Assembly (NCBI GenBank): GCA_902788705.1
Contig: CADALE010000004.1
Location: forward strand, 58,128-122,127
Length of the DNA: 64,000 nt
Direction: 5' to 3'
Origin: an uncultured Coriobacteriaceae bacterium
Lineage (GTDB): Bacteria; Actinomycetota; Coriobacteriia; Coriobacteriales; Atopobiaceae
The notes beneath the pieces were generated by a model that searched no databases, was not told the origin of the DNA, and saw only the letters and a list, made by a program, of their open reading frames with translations. Each line of letters opens with the position of its first letter. The first letter of the stretch is position 1. The position numbers and the translations under genes were made by a program. Positions 51,736-61,808 of this stretch are shown piece after piece.

Positions 51736-54700
51736 GTGTACCTGAAGTCGCTCACGCTCAAGGGATTCAAGTCGTTCGCAGACCGGACGACCATGGTCTT
51801 CGACGAGGGCCTCACCGTGGTGGTGGGTCCCAACGGCTCGGGCAAGTCCAACATATCGGACGCCATCCTGTGGGTGCTGGGCGAGCAGAGCGCCAAGATG
51901 CTGCGTGGCCAGGCCATGGAGGACGTCATCTTCGCGGGGTCGTCGGCGCGCCAGCCCGTCGGCCTGTGCGAGGTCACGCTGGTGCTGGACAACTCCGACC
52001 ACACCCTGCCCATCGACTTCACCGAGGTGGCCCTCACCAGGCGCATGTACCGCTCGGGCGAGAGCGAGTACCTCATCAACAACGCGCCGTCGCGCCTCAT
52101 GGACATCACCGACATCCTGCACGACTCGGGCCTGGGCAAGGAGACGCACTCCATCATCAGCCAGGGCAAGCTCGACTCCATCCTGTCGAGCCGACCCGAG
52201 GAGCGCCGCGAGCTCATCGAGGAGGCTGCGGGCATTGCCAAGCACCGCCGCCGCAAGGATCGCTCGGAGCGCAAGCTGCGCTCGATGTCCGAGCACCTCA
52301 CGCGCGCCAAGGACGTCTCGCGAGAGATCCAGCGGCAGCTGCGACCCCTCGAGCGGCAGGTTGACAAGGCACGCCGCCATCACGAGCTGCAGGAGCAGCT
52401 GGCAAGCCTGTGCACCACCCTTGCGGTGGACGACCTGCGCCAGCTGCAGGTACGCCATGGCCAGCTTGTGGCCAGGCAGCACGAGGCCGAGGCGGCGGTG
52501 GAGCTTGCGCAGATGCGGCTGGGGGAGCGCTCCGACGAGCTTGAGCGCTACCAGGCCCTCCTTGAGGAGAAGGGCATCTTCGTAGGCGACCTAGGCGAGC
52601 AGCGCCGCCGCATGCAGGACACCCTTGCCCGCATGGACTCGGACATGCGCCTGCTTGAGGAAAAGGGCAAGAACATGGTGGGCCGCCTTTCGGAGATGCG
52701 CATGAGCATCTCCTCGGGCGAGACCCAGCGCAAGGAGGCGGCCGCCGAGCACGAGCGCGTGCAGGGAGAGCTGTCCGACGCCACCGTGCACATGCGCGAC
52801 CTCCAGGGCCAGCTGAACGAGCTGGTGCCCAAGGCGCGCGAGGCCACCGAGCGCCGCCGGGCGCTGGGCAACCAGCAGGCAAGGCTCACGGCCGACCAGC
52901 GCGCGGCGCAGCGCGAGGCCGACACCGAGACCCTGGCCTACGCCAAGCTGACCGACCAGATAAGCAATGCCGAGGTGGAGGACCAGATGTTCGCCAGCCG
53001 CCTCGGACAGATTTCCGAGGCCATCGCCACGGCCACCGAGGCCATCGCAGAGCGTGGTTCGCGCCGCGACGAGGTGACCAAGGCCCTGCAGGCTGCCACC
53101 GACGAGGCCGACTCGGCCCTTGTGGCCATTCGCGACGGCCAGGACGCCCTCGCGCGGGCTCGGAAGGACGAGGGGGCTGCCCGCGAGGCCCTGCAGCACG
53201 CACGTGCCACGCTTGACGCCCTTCAGTCCGTCGACGAGCAGAGCGCCAATGCCAGCGAGCTCGCGGCCGACCTGGCGCGCGAGGGCAAGGACGCGGTGGA
53301 GGCCCGCGTGGCCGACCTCATCGAGGTGCCCGCAGAGCTTGACCTGCTGGTGGAGCGCCTGCTGGGTGACGACCTCGCCGCCCTCGTGGTGGCGTCGTCC
53401 GACGCGGCCAGCCGGCTTGCCATGCGCGCGGAGGCCATGGAGGGCGTGCGAGGCAAGGCCACCATCGTGCGCCGCGACGTCGTGGCCCCAACCAGGCGTG
53501 AAGGCGCCCCCGGCTCGGCGCTGCTGGAGCGGGTGCACGTTGCCCCCGAGGCCAAGCAGGTTGCCGAGGCCCTCCTGGGCGACGTCCGCATCGTGGCCGA
53601 CGCGGCCGAGGCCGTGCGCGCCCACGATATCGACCCCTCATTCACCTACGTCACCACCGGCGGCGTGACCGTGCTTCCTGACGGCCGCGTGGTGGTGGGC
53701 TCTGCCGCAGGCGCTGAGCGCGGCGCGCTCGAGCGCAAGCGTCGCATGCGTGCGCTGCGCGACGGCATGGCGGCCCTCGAGGGGGCGCTTTCCGACGCGA
53801 GCGAGACCGTCCGCTCCGCCGAGGCGTCGCTGGCCGACGCCAGGGAGCGCAGCGCTCGCACGAAGGGCGAGGTGGCCCGCCTGAAGGGCGAGCTGTCATC
53901 GGTGTCGTCCGAGATCGGGCGCCTCGAGGCGCAGCTGAGCCAGGCCACGTCCGAGCAGGCGCAGGTCACCAAGAGGCGCGAAGGCGCGGCATCACGTGCG
54001 GCGGACGCGCGCGAGCAGGTGCAGCAGCACCGAAACGCCGCGCGCGAGGCCACCGAGCGTGCCGCCGAGCTTGGAAGGCAGCTCGAGGAGGTGTCCGACG
54101 AGCGCACCCGGGCCGGCCATGCCGAGAACGACGCCAACGGGCGCGTATCCGACGTGCGCCTGCAGCTTGCCACCATCTCCGAGCGGCGCAACCACCTGGC
54201 CGTACGCGAGGAGGAGCTTGCGCGCACGGTGGCCGACCTCGACCGCCGTCGCGAGACGCTCGTGCGCTCGGCACGTGCGCTTGACGTGCTACGCCTGAGG
54301 GTTGACCCGCTGCACGAGCGCTACGAGGCCATTCACGAGCGCGCCCTGTGGTGGGACGCGCGCCTGAGGGATCGCGCGTCGCTTGCCGAGGCCGACTCCG
54401 ACTCGCTCAAGGCCACCATCACCGAGGCGCGCGAGGCGGTTAACGCTGCCTCGCAGCAGCTTGAGCGGGCGCGGAGCGCTGCGAACGACATCAAGGTGGA
54501 CCTTGGTCGCATCGAGGTGCAGGTGGAGAACGCCCTGTCGGCGATCACGGCCTACGGGTGGGTGCTCGAGGAGGCGCTGGCGCTGCCCGAGCCCGACGAC
54601 CGCGACGAGATGGAGCGGCAGGTAGAGAGGCTGCGTCGCCAGATAGAGGGCATCGGCCCCGTCAACGAGGTGGCCATGGACGAGTACCTGCGCCTCAAGC

Positions 54701-55272
54701 AGCGTGCCGACCACATCGCCGAGCAGGTGGCCGACCTCGAGGATGCCTCGCGGTCGCTGGCCAAGATCACGGCAGCCATCGAGCGCAAGATGCGCCACCA
54801 GTTCCTCGTGGTGTTCGATCAGGTGAACGCCAACTTCTCCGAGGTGTTCTCGATCCTGTTCCCGGGCGGGCAGGCCCACATCGAGATGACCGATCCCGAG
54901 CACGTCACCGAGACGGGCATCGAGGTGGTGGCCCAGCCGCGAGGCAAGAAGATCCAGAAGATGACGCTGATGAGCGGTGGCGAGAAGTCGCTCACGGCGT
55001 TGGCGCTGCTGTTTGCCGTGTATCGTACGCGCACGGTTCCGTTCTACGTGTTTGACGAGGTCGAGGCCGCCTTGGACGACTCGAACCTCTCGAGGCTGCT
55101 CGATGCCATCGAGCAGCTGAAGGACACCACCCAGCTCATCGTGATCAGCCACCAGCGCCGCACGATGGAGCAGGCAGACGTGCTGTACGGCGTGTCCATG
55201 CACTCCGACGGCGTCAGCCACGTGGTGAGCCAACGTCTGGACCAATCGACGGGAAAGGTGGTTGAGGACTGA
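51736..55272 (+). CDS. smc: Chromosome segregation protein SMC
   Basis: A 1178-residue SMC ATPase. The N-terminal head has FKSFADRT and VVGPNGSGKSNISDAIL; two long coiled coils flank a hinge around residues 520-640; the C-terminal head carries MSGGEKSLTALALLFA (signature) and VFDEVEAALDDSN (Walker B). Works with ScpA/ScpB to compact and separate chromosomes. GTG start 24 bp after rnc. The length and layout are normal. rnc-smc-ftsY-ffh is a conserved run. Confidence 0.97.
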   Translation: MYLKSLTLKGFKSFADRTTMVFDEGLTVVVGPNGSGKSNISDAILWVLGEQSAKMLRGQAMEDVIFAGSSARQPVGLCEVTLVLDNSDHTLPIDFTEVALTRRMYRSGESEYLINNAPSRLMDITDILHDSGLGKETHSIISQGKLDSILSSRPEERRELIEEAAGIAKHRRRKDRSERKLRSMSEHLTRAKDVSREIQRQLRPLERQVDKARRHHELQEQLASLCTTLAVDDLRQLQVRHGQLVARQHEAEAAVELAQMRLGERSDELERYQALLEEKGIFVGDLGEQRRRMQDTLARMDSDMRLLEEKGKNMVGRLSEMRMSISSGETQRKEAAAEHERVQGELSDATVHMRDLQGQLNELVPKAREATERRRALGNQQARLTADQRAAQREADTETLAYAKLTDQISNAEVEDQMFASRLGQISEAIATATEAIAERGSRRDEVTKALQAATDEADSALVAIRDGQDALARARKDEGAAREALQHARATLDALQSVDEQSANASELAADLAREGKDAVEARVADLIEVPAELDLLVERLLGDDLAALVVASSDAASRLAMRAEAMEGVRGKATIVRRDVVAPTRREGAPGSALLERVHVAPEAKQVAEALLGDVRIVADAAEAVRAHDIDPSFTYVTTGGVTVLPDGRVVVGSAAGAERGALERKRRMRALRDGMAALEGALSDASETVRSAEASLADARERSARTKGEVARLKGELSSVSSEIGRLEAQLSQATSEQAQVTKRREGAASRAADAREQVQQHRNAAREATERAAELGRQLEEVSDERTRAGHAENDANGRVSDVRLQLATISERRNHLAVREEELARTVADLDRRRETLVRSARALDVLRLRVDPLHERYEAIHERALWWDARLRDRASLAEADSDSLKATITEAREAVNAASQQLERARSAANDIKVDLGRIEVQVENALSAITAYGWVLEEALALPEPDDRDEMERQVERLRRQIEGIGPVNEVAMDEYLRLKQRADHIAEQVADLEDASRSLAKITAAIERKMRHQFLVVFDQVNANFSEVFSILFPGGQAHIEMTDPEHVTETGIEVVAQPRGKKIQKMTLMSGGEKSLTALALLFAVYRTRTVPFYVFDEVEAALDDSNLSRLLDAIEQLKDTTQLIVISHQRRTMEQADVLYGVSMHSDGVSHVVSQRLDQSTGKVVED

Positions 55273-56174
55273 TGGGCATACGCGACTCCCTGCTTCGCGG
55301 CCTCACGCGGTCGCGGGAGGCCATCTCCGAGATCTTCTACATGGGCGGCGAGGTTGACGAGAGCTTCTGGGAGGACCTCGAGGACACCCTGGTCATGGGC
55401 GACATGGGCGCCGAGGTTGCCATGCAGGTGACCGACGACCTGCGCGAGCAGGCCGCCCGCGAGAACCTGCGTACGGCCCGACAGCTGCGCGAGGCCCTAG
55501 CGCAGCGGCTGGCGAAGGAGTTCACTCCGTCCAAGCGCGATCCCTTCCGCGCCCTGCCCTCGTGCGTGCTGTTCGTGGGCATCAACGGCGCCGGCAAGAC
55601 CACCACGGTGGGCAAGCTTGCCAGCGAGGCGCTCTCGCTGGGCATCAAGCCCCTCATCGGCGCCGCCGACACCTTCCGTGCCGCGGCAATCGAGCAGCTG
55701 CAGGTGTGGGGCGAGCGCTCGGGGGTTGACGTCATCTGCCGCAAGCGCGGCACCGACCCCGCAAGCGTGTGCTACGAGGTGATGGACGAGGCCGAGCGCA
55801 GGGGCTCCGAGCTGGTGCTCATTGACACGGCCGGCCGACTGCACACCAGCCCCGAGCTGATGCGCGAGCTTGCCAAGGTGGTCAACGTGACGCGCAAGCG
55901 CGCCGGCATGCCGGTGTGGGTGGTGCTGGTGGTGGACGCCACCACCGGGCAGAACGGCCTCAACCAGGCCCGCGAGTTCAACCAGGCCCTCAACCTCGAC
56001 GGGCTCATCATCACCAAGCTTGACGGCACCGCCAAGGGCGGCATCGCCGTGGCCATCAGCCACGAGCTGGGGCTGCCCATCTGGCGCATCGGGGTGGGCG
56101 AGGGCATCGACGACCTGCAGTCCTTCGACGCGCTCGAGTTCTCGCGCGCGCTCGTTGGCGAGACGGAGGTATAG
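55272..56174 (+). CDS. ftsY: Signal recognition particle receptor FtsY (short form)
   Basis: A 300-residue SRP GTPase with the NG domains only: FVGINGAGKTTTVGKLA (G1), AADTFRAAAIEQL, DTAGRLHTSPELM (G3), LDGLIITKLDGTAKGG (G4 region). The long acidic A domain of E. coli FtsY is absent; the protein starts MGIRDSLLRGLTRSRE, so membrane binding would rest on the amphipathic N-helix, as in many Gram-positives. ATG overlaps the smc stop by one base. Confidence 0.95.
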   Translation: MGIRDSLLRGLTRSREAISEIFYMGGEVDESFWEDLEDTLVMGDMGAEVAMQVTDDLREQAARENLRTARQLREALAQRLAKEFTPSKRDPFRALPSCVLFVGINGAGKTTTVGKLASEALSLGIKPLIGAADTFRAAAIEQLQVWGERSGVDVICRKRGTDPASVCYEVMDEAERRGSELVLIDTAGRLHTSPELMRELAKVVNVTRKRAGMPVWVVLVVDATTGQNGLNQAREFNQALNLDGLIITKLDGTAKGGIAVAISHELGLPIWRIGVGEGIDDLQSFDALEFSRALVGETEV

Positions 56175-56176
56175 AC

Positions 56177-57586
56177 ATGGCGGTATTCAGCAGCCTTTCC
56201 GACCGGCTTCAGGACACCTTCGAGCGCCTGCGCGGCAAGGGGCGCCTCACGGAGGACGACATCAACTCCGCGATGCGCGAGATCCGCATGGCGCTGCTCG
56301 AGGCCGACGTGAACTATCGCGTGGTGAAGAACTTCGTGGCCGCCTGCAAGGAAAAGTGCATGACGGCTGACGTGCTCGAATCGCTTACGCCAGCGCAGAA
56401 CGTGGTGCGCATCGTGCTGGACCAGCTTACCGAGCTTCTGGGCTCCACCGAGAGCAAGCTGGTTCTTCCCCAAAACCGCACGCCCAACGTGATCATGCTG
56501 GTGGGCCTGCAGGGCTCGGGCAAGACCACGGCGGCCGCCAAGCTTGCCTACCTGCTTAAGGGCCAGAAGCGCAGCCCGCTGCTGGCGGCCTGCGACGTGC
56601 ACCGTCCCGCAGCCGCCGACCAGTTGGCCACCCTCGGCTCCGAGATTGGGGTGCCAGTGTACCGCGGCGACGGCAAGGATGCCGTGGCCATCGCGCGCGA
56701 GTCCATCAAGGAGGCCGTCGACCACCTCAATGACGTGGTGATCGTCGACACCGCGGGCCGCCTGCAGATCGACGAGGAGATGATGGCCGAGGCCGTCGAC
56801 ATCAAGAACGCCGTGAAGCCCGACCAGATCCTCATGGTGGTTGACGCGATGACCGGTCAGGACATCGTGAACGTGGTGCGCACCTTTGCCGAGCGCGTGG
56901 ACTTCGACGGCGTGATCATGTCCAAGCTGGACGGCGACGCCCGAGGCGGCGGCGCCCTGTCGGTGCGCGAGGTTACCGGCAAGCCCATCAAGTTCGTGAG
57001 CCAGGGCGAGAAGCCCGACTCGCTTGAGGTGTTCCACCCCGACCGCATGGCCAAGCGCATCCTGGGCATGGGCGACGTGGTGGGCATCATCGAGCAGGCC
57101 CAGAAGGTGGCCAGCGAGCAGGACGTGGCCAACGCCGAGCGCATGCTGCGCGAGGGCTTCACGATGGACGACATGCTGGACCAGATGCAGCAGATTCGCA
57201 AGATGGGCGGCCTCTCCAAGCTGGTGGGCATGATCCCTGGCGGCGACCGCGCCCTGGCGCAGGCTGGTGGCGACCTTGACGAGTCGCAGATCGTGCGCAT
57301 CGAGGCCATGATCCGTTCGATGACGCCCGAGGAGCGTGCCAACCCCAAGAAGATCAACGGCCAGCGCCGTCGCCGCATCGCCGCAGGCTCGGGCCGCACT
57401 GTGCAGGAGGTTAACCAGCTCCTCAAGCAGTGGAACGAGATGAACAAGATGATGGGCAAGATGAAGGCCATGGCCAATGAGATGGGCATGGGCGGCAAGG
57501 GAGGCTCGCGCAAGGCGCGCCGCCAGATGCAGCAGATGATGCGCAACATGGGCGGGCGTCGCGGAGGGGGCGGCTTCCCGTTCTGA
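56177..57586 (+). CDS. ffh: Signal recognition particle protein Ffh
   Basis: A 469-residue SRP54 GTPase. NG domain: VGLQGSGKTTAAAKLA (about residues 106-121), ACDVHRPAAADQL, DTAGRLQIDEEMM, SKLDGDARGG. C-terminal M domain is Met-rich with FTMDDMLDQMQQIRKMGG and the RNA-binding RKxINGQRRRRIAAGSGRT helix, then a Met/Gly/Arg tail. It starts 2 bp after ftsY, so SRP and its receptor are co-expressed. Confidence 0.97.
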   Translation: MAVFSSLSDRLQDTFERLRGKGRLTEDDINSAMREIRMALLEADVNYRVVKNFVAACKEKCMTADVLESLTPAQNVVRIVLDQLTELLGSTESKLVLPQNRTPNVIMLVGLQGSGKTTAAAKLAYLLKGQKRSPLLAACDVHRPAAADQLATLGSEIGVPVYRGDGKDAVAIARESIKEAVDHLNDVVIVDTAGRLQIDEEMMAEAVDIKNAVKPDQILMVVDAMTGQDIVNVVRTFAERVDFDGVIMSKLDGDARGGGALSVREVTGKPIKFVSQGEKPDSLEVFHPDRMAKRILGMGDVVGIIEQAQKVASEQDVANAERMLREGFTMDDMLDQMQQIRKMGGLSKLVGMIPGGDRALAQAGGDLDESQIVRIEAMIRSMTPEERANPKKINGQRRRRIAAGSGRTVQEVNQLLKQWNEMNKMMGKMKAMANEMGMGGKGGSRKARRQMQQMMRNMGGRRGGGGFPF

Positions 57587-57590
57587 TGAC

Positions 57591-57620
57591 GTGACCGACG
57601 CTCCTTAGGTGGAGTACCAT
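57591..57620 (+). promoter_or_regulatory. Candidate promoter of the L,D-transpeptidase gene
   Basis: GTGACC (57591-57596), 18 bp, TACCAT (57615-57620), right after the ffh stop. A GC hairpin (GTGCGCCC/GGGCGCAC, about 57635-57654) lies in the leader between it and the start codon. Confidence 0.35.
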
Positions 57621-57694
57621 AGAGCATTGCAGGCGTGCGCCCGCGAGGGCGCACGACGACCATCGCAGTTGAGACGAAGCACACAGGAGACGCC

Positions 57695-59590
57695 GTGACG
57701 GACCACGATAACGAGATGCCGGAAGTCGAGAGCCAGGAGGTGCCCGACGATGCCACCCAGCCCGTGGCCGATGCCACGCCTGAGGGACGCGAGGCACAGC
57801 TGGAGGACGAGCTCGAGGCGCTGCTGAGCGAGGTGCTTAGCAGTACGTCCGCGCCTGCTGGCGAGGTCGACATGCCCGCAGCGGAGGGCCCCGATGCGTT
57901 CGCTGCTCCCCAGGTGGCGGCCCCGCAGGCAGACGAGGCGCCGGCGACGGAGGGCCCCGATGCCCCCACGATGCTGATAGGCGCGGTCCCGGCCGCCCCC
58001 ACGACCGTGCTTGACGAGCCTGCCGAGCTGGCACAGGGCGCTACGGGCGAGATGCCGGAGCCGACCATCGAGGTACCGCTGATGCAGGTCAGCGAGGGCC
58101 GCGTGCTTGATGACGACGCCATGGTGGGCTATGAATCCCGCCATGGTAAGCAGCAGGAGGGCCGCCGTGGGGGAGCGGCGTCGGGCTTTCTGAGGGCCAT
58201 CGGTGTGACGCTCATCGCTGCTGCCGCAATCTACCTTGCGGGCGTCGTGCTCTTCACCTTCTACTTCATGCCCAACACGTCCATCAATGGAGAGAGCGTC
58301 TCGTTCATGCTGGCCTCCGAGGTGGCCGAGCGCCACACAAGCCGCACGCAGGAATACACGCTGCACGTGAGTGGCCAGGGGCTGGACATGGACGTTCATG
58401 CCGAGGACGTCAACCTGAGGTCTGACGGGCTTGCCTTTGTCACCGACGCCCGCGACCAGCTTGACCCGTGGAGCTGGCCCCTGCTGATTCTTGAAAGCCA
58501 CAACCTCGAGGTGGAGGAGTCCATCACCTTTGACGAGGCCAAGGTGGGCCAGCTGGTGGGCTCGGCGGTGAAGGCGGCCAACGAGGGGGCCACCAAGTCG
58601 CAGGACGCCAAGGTGGCCTTCGATGAGGTGAGCCACCTCTATAAGGTGGTTCCCGAGGTGATGGGCACCGAGCTTGACGCCAAGGCCGTGACCGCCCAGG
58701 TGTCCGAGGCTCTCGTCGACATGCGAAACAAGGTCGAGCTCACCGACGACGTGATGCTGCGTCCCACCATCACCTCCGACGACGAGAAGCTGAACGCCGC
58801 CGTGGCCGACGTGAACGCCCATCTTGGGGCCGTTCAGCACCTCTACGTGGGCGACAAGGAGGTGTTCGTGGCCGGCGCCGACGTGATCGGCCGCTTCACC
58901 ACGGTGTCTGACGACCTCAAGGTGACGGTCGACCACGAGGCGCTGAAGGAGTGGGCGCAGGGCGAGCTGTCCGAGAAGCTGGACAGCACGGGGTCAAGCC
59001 GGGCCCTCGTGCGCCCCGACGGCAAGAAGATCCAGGTGAAGGGTGGCAACTACGGCTGGACCATCAACGGTGCCGAGCTGTCCGAGATCATCGCCACCAA
59101 CATCGAGGAGGGCAAGGAGGCCGACATCGAGGTGCCCATGCTGGAGACCGCGCAGTTTTGGAACCCCGGAGGCCAGGAGTGGGGCAAGCGCTACATCGAC
59201 ATCGACATCACCGAGCAGCACGTGCGCATGTATGGCGACGATGGCAACGTCATCTGGGAGAGCGACTGCGTGACGGGCAACCCGTCCGAGAAGCATGACA
59301 CCCCAGAGGGCGTGTACGCGCTCAACAGCAACCGCGAGACCGGCAATGTGGTGCTTGAGGGCCCTGAGGACAAGGAGACGCTGGAGCCCGAGTACGTGAG
59401 CTACGTCACCTATTGGATGCCCTTCATCTGGAACTCGGTGGCGCTGCACGACGCCACGTGGCGCTACTCGTTTGGCGGCGACATCTACAAGACCGACGGC
59501 AGCCACGGCTGCGTGAACCTTCCCTACGACAAGGCCGAGCAGCTCTACGGCCTTACCAAGGTGGGCGACGTCGTGGTGGTGCACTACTAG
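57695..59590 (+). CDS. L,D-transpeptidase (YkuD) with peptidoglycan-binding domain
   Basis: A 631-residue envelope enzyme. An acidic Pro/Ala-rich cytoplasmic N-terminus of about 160 residues is followed by one membrane helix (about 169-190, GVTLIAAAAIYLAGVVLF), a large extracellular part with repeated beta domains of the VanW/PG_binding_4 type, and a C-terminal YkuD domain with SHGCVNLPYDKAEQL containing the catalytic Cys. It would form 3-3 peptidoglycan crosslinks or attach proteins to the wall. GTG 57695 is chosen because CAGGAG precedes it; the longer frame from 57635 runs through a leader hairpin. Confidence 0.9.
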   Translation: MTDHDNEMPEVESQEVPDDATQPVADATPEGREAQLEDELEALLSEVLSSTSAPAGEVDMPAAEGPDAFAAPQVAAPQADEAPATEGPDAPTMLIGAVPAAPTTVLDEPAELAQGATGEMPEPTIEVPLMQVSEGRVLDDDAMVGYESRHGKQQEGRRGGAASGFLRAIGVTLIAAAAIYLAGVVLFTFYFMPNTSINGESVSFMLASEVAERHTSRTQEYTLHVSGQGLDMDVHAEDVNLRSDGLAFVTDARDQLDPWSWPLLILESHNLEVEESITFDEAKVGQLVGSAVKAANEGATKSQDAKVAFDEVSHLYKVVPEVMGTELDAKAVTAQVSEALVDMRNKVELTDDVMLRPTITSDDEKLNAAVADVNAHLGAVQHLYVGDKEVFVAGADVIGRFTTVSDDLKVTVDHEALKEWAQGELSEKLDSTGSSRALVRPDGKKIQVKGGNYGWTINGAELSEIIATNIEEGKEADIEVPMLETAQFWNPGGQEWGKRYIDIDITEQHVRMYGDDGNVIWESDCVTGNPSEKHDTPEGVYALNSNRETGNVVLEGPEDKETLEPEYVSYVTYWMPFIWNSVALHDATWRYSFGGDIYKTDGSHGCVNLPYDKAEQLYGLTKVGDVVVVHY

Positions 59591-59614
59591 GCTTGGCCGA
59601 TGCCAGCAGCCTTG

Positions 59615-59650
59615 GGCGGGCGTGTCGGGACGTATCCCGGCGCGCCCGCC
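59615..59650 (+). terminator. Hairpin terminator after the L,D-transpeptidase gene
   Basis: A 16-bp stem with two G-U pairs (59615-59630 with 59635-59650) and a 4-nt loop. It lacks a T-run, so it may be weak. Confidence 0.5.
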
Positions 59651-59723
59651 TGCGTTAGGCGTCCGTCCCTCCGTGGTATGTGTGGAACCGTGGCCCGATT
59701 GTGTATCGCGAGCGCCAAGGATG

Positions 59724-59744
59724 GGTATGACAGTACGAGTCATA
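59724..59744. promoter_or_regulatory. Inverted repeat upstream of ftsH (7-7-7 arms)
   Basis: GTATGAC, a 7-nt spacer, GTCATAC: a perfect inverted repeat 46 bp before the ftsH ATG. The geometry resembles repressor operators such as HAIR, but the sequence is different, and a leader-RNA hairpin is equally possible. Confidence 0.4.
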
Positions 59745-59789
59745 CCTTCCGGAACCAAGCCGGCATGGCATAAGGAGAAGATCCAAGAC

Positions 59790-61688
59790 ATGGACACGAA
59801 CGACAAGAACAGAAGGAAGCGCCAGTCAATGACGCTCTACGTGCTGTTGGGCCTGCTGTTGTTAGCCCTGCTGCGCTCCTTCGTGTTTCCCAGCGTCATC
59901 AACGGCAGCGTGAGGGAGACCAGCTACAGCGACTTCTTGAGCAAGGTGGACTCGGGCGAGGTGACCAAGGTGGACCTCACCACCGACTCCGGCGAGATTA
60001 CCTACCAGACGGGCGAGGGTCCCTCGGCGCAGCTGTACCGCACCACACAGTTCCCCAACGACTCGACGCTTGTCACGCGCCTCGAGGAGGCCGGGGTGGA
60101 CTTCTCGGCCCACCTTCCCGACGAGTCGGCAACCCTGCTTGTCTACCTGCTCATCAACCTGCTGCCGCTCATTATCTTCCTGTTTGGCGGCTGGCTGCTC
60201 AACCGCAGGCTCCGCAAGGAGCTTGGCGACGACAACAGCATGTCGTTTGGCGGTGGCTTCGGCATCGGCGGCGGGCTTGGCAGGTCGGGCGCCAAGGAGG
60301 TGCGCGGCGAGGAGACCGGCGTCACCTTCCGCGATGTAGCAGGCCAGGACGAGGCCAAGGAGTCGCTGCAGGAGATCGTGGGCTTCCTCAAGAACCCCGA
60401 CCGCTACGCCGAGATTGGCGCCAAGCTGCCCCACGGCGCGCTTCTGGTAGGCCCTCCGGGAACCGGCAAGACGCTGCTTGCCAAGGCCGTGGCAGGCGAG
60501 GCCAACGTGCCCTTCTTCTCGATCAGCGGCTCGGAGTTCGTGGAGATGTTCGTGGGCCGCGGCGCCGCCAAGGTGCGCGACCTGTTCAAGCAGGCCAACG
60601 ACAAGGCTCCCTGCATCGTGTTCATTGACGAGATCGATGCCGTGGGCAAGCGCCGCGACAGCTCGTTCACCTCCAACGACGAGCGAGAGCAGACGCTCAA
60701 CCAGCTGCTGGCCGAGATGGACGGCTTCGACAACCACAAGGGCATCGTGGTGTTCGCGGCCACCAACCGTCCCGAGTCGCTTGACCCGGCGCTCACGAGG
60801 CCCGGCCGCTTTGACCGGCGCATCCCGGTGGAGCTGCCCGACCTGGCGGGCCGCGAGGCCATCCTCAAGCTGCATGCCAACGACGTGAAGATGGAGGCGG
60901 GCATCGACTTTGGCGTGATTGCGCGCCAGACGCCCGGCGCCTCTGGAGCCGACCTTGCCAACATGATCAACGAGGCCGCGCTGCGTGCGGTTCGCATGGG
61001 CCGCAACCGCGTGTCGCAGGCCGACATCCTCGAGTCGGTGGACGTGGTGATCGCTGGCGAGAAGAAGAAGTCCACGGTGCTGTCCGAGCACGAGAAGGAG
61101 GTCGTGGCCTACCACGAGACCGGGCACGCCATCGTGGCCGCGGTGCAGGACGGCAAGAAGCCCGTGTCCAAGATCACCATCGTGCCTCGTACGGGCGGCG
61201 CACTGGGATTCACCATGCAGACCGAGGAGGATGAGCACTACCTCACCACGCGCGAGGAGTACAAGCAGCAGATCGCCGTGCTGTGCGGCGGCCGCGCCGC
61301 CGAGGAGCTGATCTTTGGCCAGATGACCTCGGGTGCCGCCAACGACATCGAGCGTGCCACCAAGATCGCGCGCGCGATGGTCACGCAGCTGGGCATGTCC
61401 GAGCGCTTCGGCATGATGGCGCTGGGCCAGAGCCGCAACCAGTACCTTGGTGGCGACGCCACGCTCACGTGCTCCGAGGGAACCGCCCAGGAGATTGACG
61501 CCGAGGTGCAGCGCCTTGTGGAGGAGGGCCACCAGACGGCCCTCGAGACCCTGCGCCGCAACCGCTTCAAGCTGCATGAGATCGCGCACTACCTGCAGCG
61601 CAAGGAGACCATCACGGGCGAGGAGTTCATGCGCATCCTCACGCGCGACGACGGCTTCGCGCCTCGGATGCCGGCGGCGGAGGAGTAG
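59790..61688 (+). CDS. ftsH: ATP-dependent membrane zinc metalloprotease FtsH
   Basis: A 632-residue AAA+ protease. Two membrane helices (about 13-32 and 112-133) flank an extracytoplasmic domain; then come Walker [21 protein letters not shown], the second region of homology ending PGRFDRRI, and the zinc site [10 protein letters not shown] with a later Asp. It degrades membrane and some soluble proteins. ATG 59790 has AAGGAG 12 nt upstream, rather far, so ATG 59727 (adding a 21-residue leader) cannot be excluded. The most likely start matches the family N-terminus. Confidence 0.95.
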   Translation: MDTNDKNRRKRQSMTLYVLLGLLLLALLRSFVFPSVINGSVRETSYSDFLSKVDSGEVTKVDLTTDSGEITYQTGEGPSAQLYRTTQFPNDSTLVTRLEEAGVDFSAHLPDESATLLVYLLINLLPLIIFLFGGWLLNRRLRKELGDDNSMSFGGGFGIGGGLGRSGAKEVRGEETGVTFRDVAGQDEAKESLQEIVGFLKNPDRYAEIGAKLPHGALLVGPPGTGKTLLAKAVAGEANVPFFSISGSEFVEMFVGRGAAKVRDLFKQANDKAPCIVFIDEIDAVGKRRDSSFTSNDEREQTLNQLLAEMDGFDNHKGIVVFAATNRPESLDPALTRPGRFDRRIPVELPDLAGREAILKLHANDVKMEAGIDFGVIARQTPGASGADLANMINEAALRAVRMGRNRVSQADILESVDVVIAGEKKKSTVLSEHEKEVVAYHETGHAIVAAVQDGKKPVSKITIVPRTGGALGFTMQTEEDEHYLTTREEYKQQIAVLCGGRAAEELIFGQMTSGAANDIERATKIARAMVTQLGMSERFGMMALGQSRNQYLGGDATLTCSEGTAQEIDAEVQRLVEEGHQTALETLRRNRFKLHEIAHYLQRKETITGEEFMRILTRDDGFAPRMPAAEE

Positions 61689-61724
61689 CTCCCAAAGGCT
61701 ACCAAAGTCCTAACTTGGAAAAGG

Positions 61725-61761
61725 GGAGGGCGGCAAGGGTCTTCCTTGCCGCCCTCCTTTG
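61725..61761. terminator. Strong, probably bidirectional terminator between ftsH and the GntR gene
   Basis: A perfect 14-bp stem (61725-61738 with 61744-61757), 5-nt loop, TTT on the + strand and CTTTTCC on the minus strand. It serves ftsH and the convergent GntR gene. Confidence 0.8.
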
Positions 61762-61808
61762 CGTCGGTTGGGTTTGTTGCCCCCGGGCAGGAATGCATCC
61801 GCCTTGGG

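Noticed and set aside
59862..61589. 575-codon minus-strand open frame
   Set aside because: Antisense of ftsH, same compositional signature and no family resemblance.
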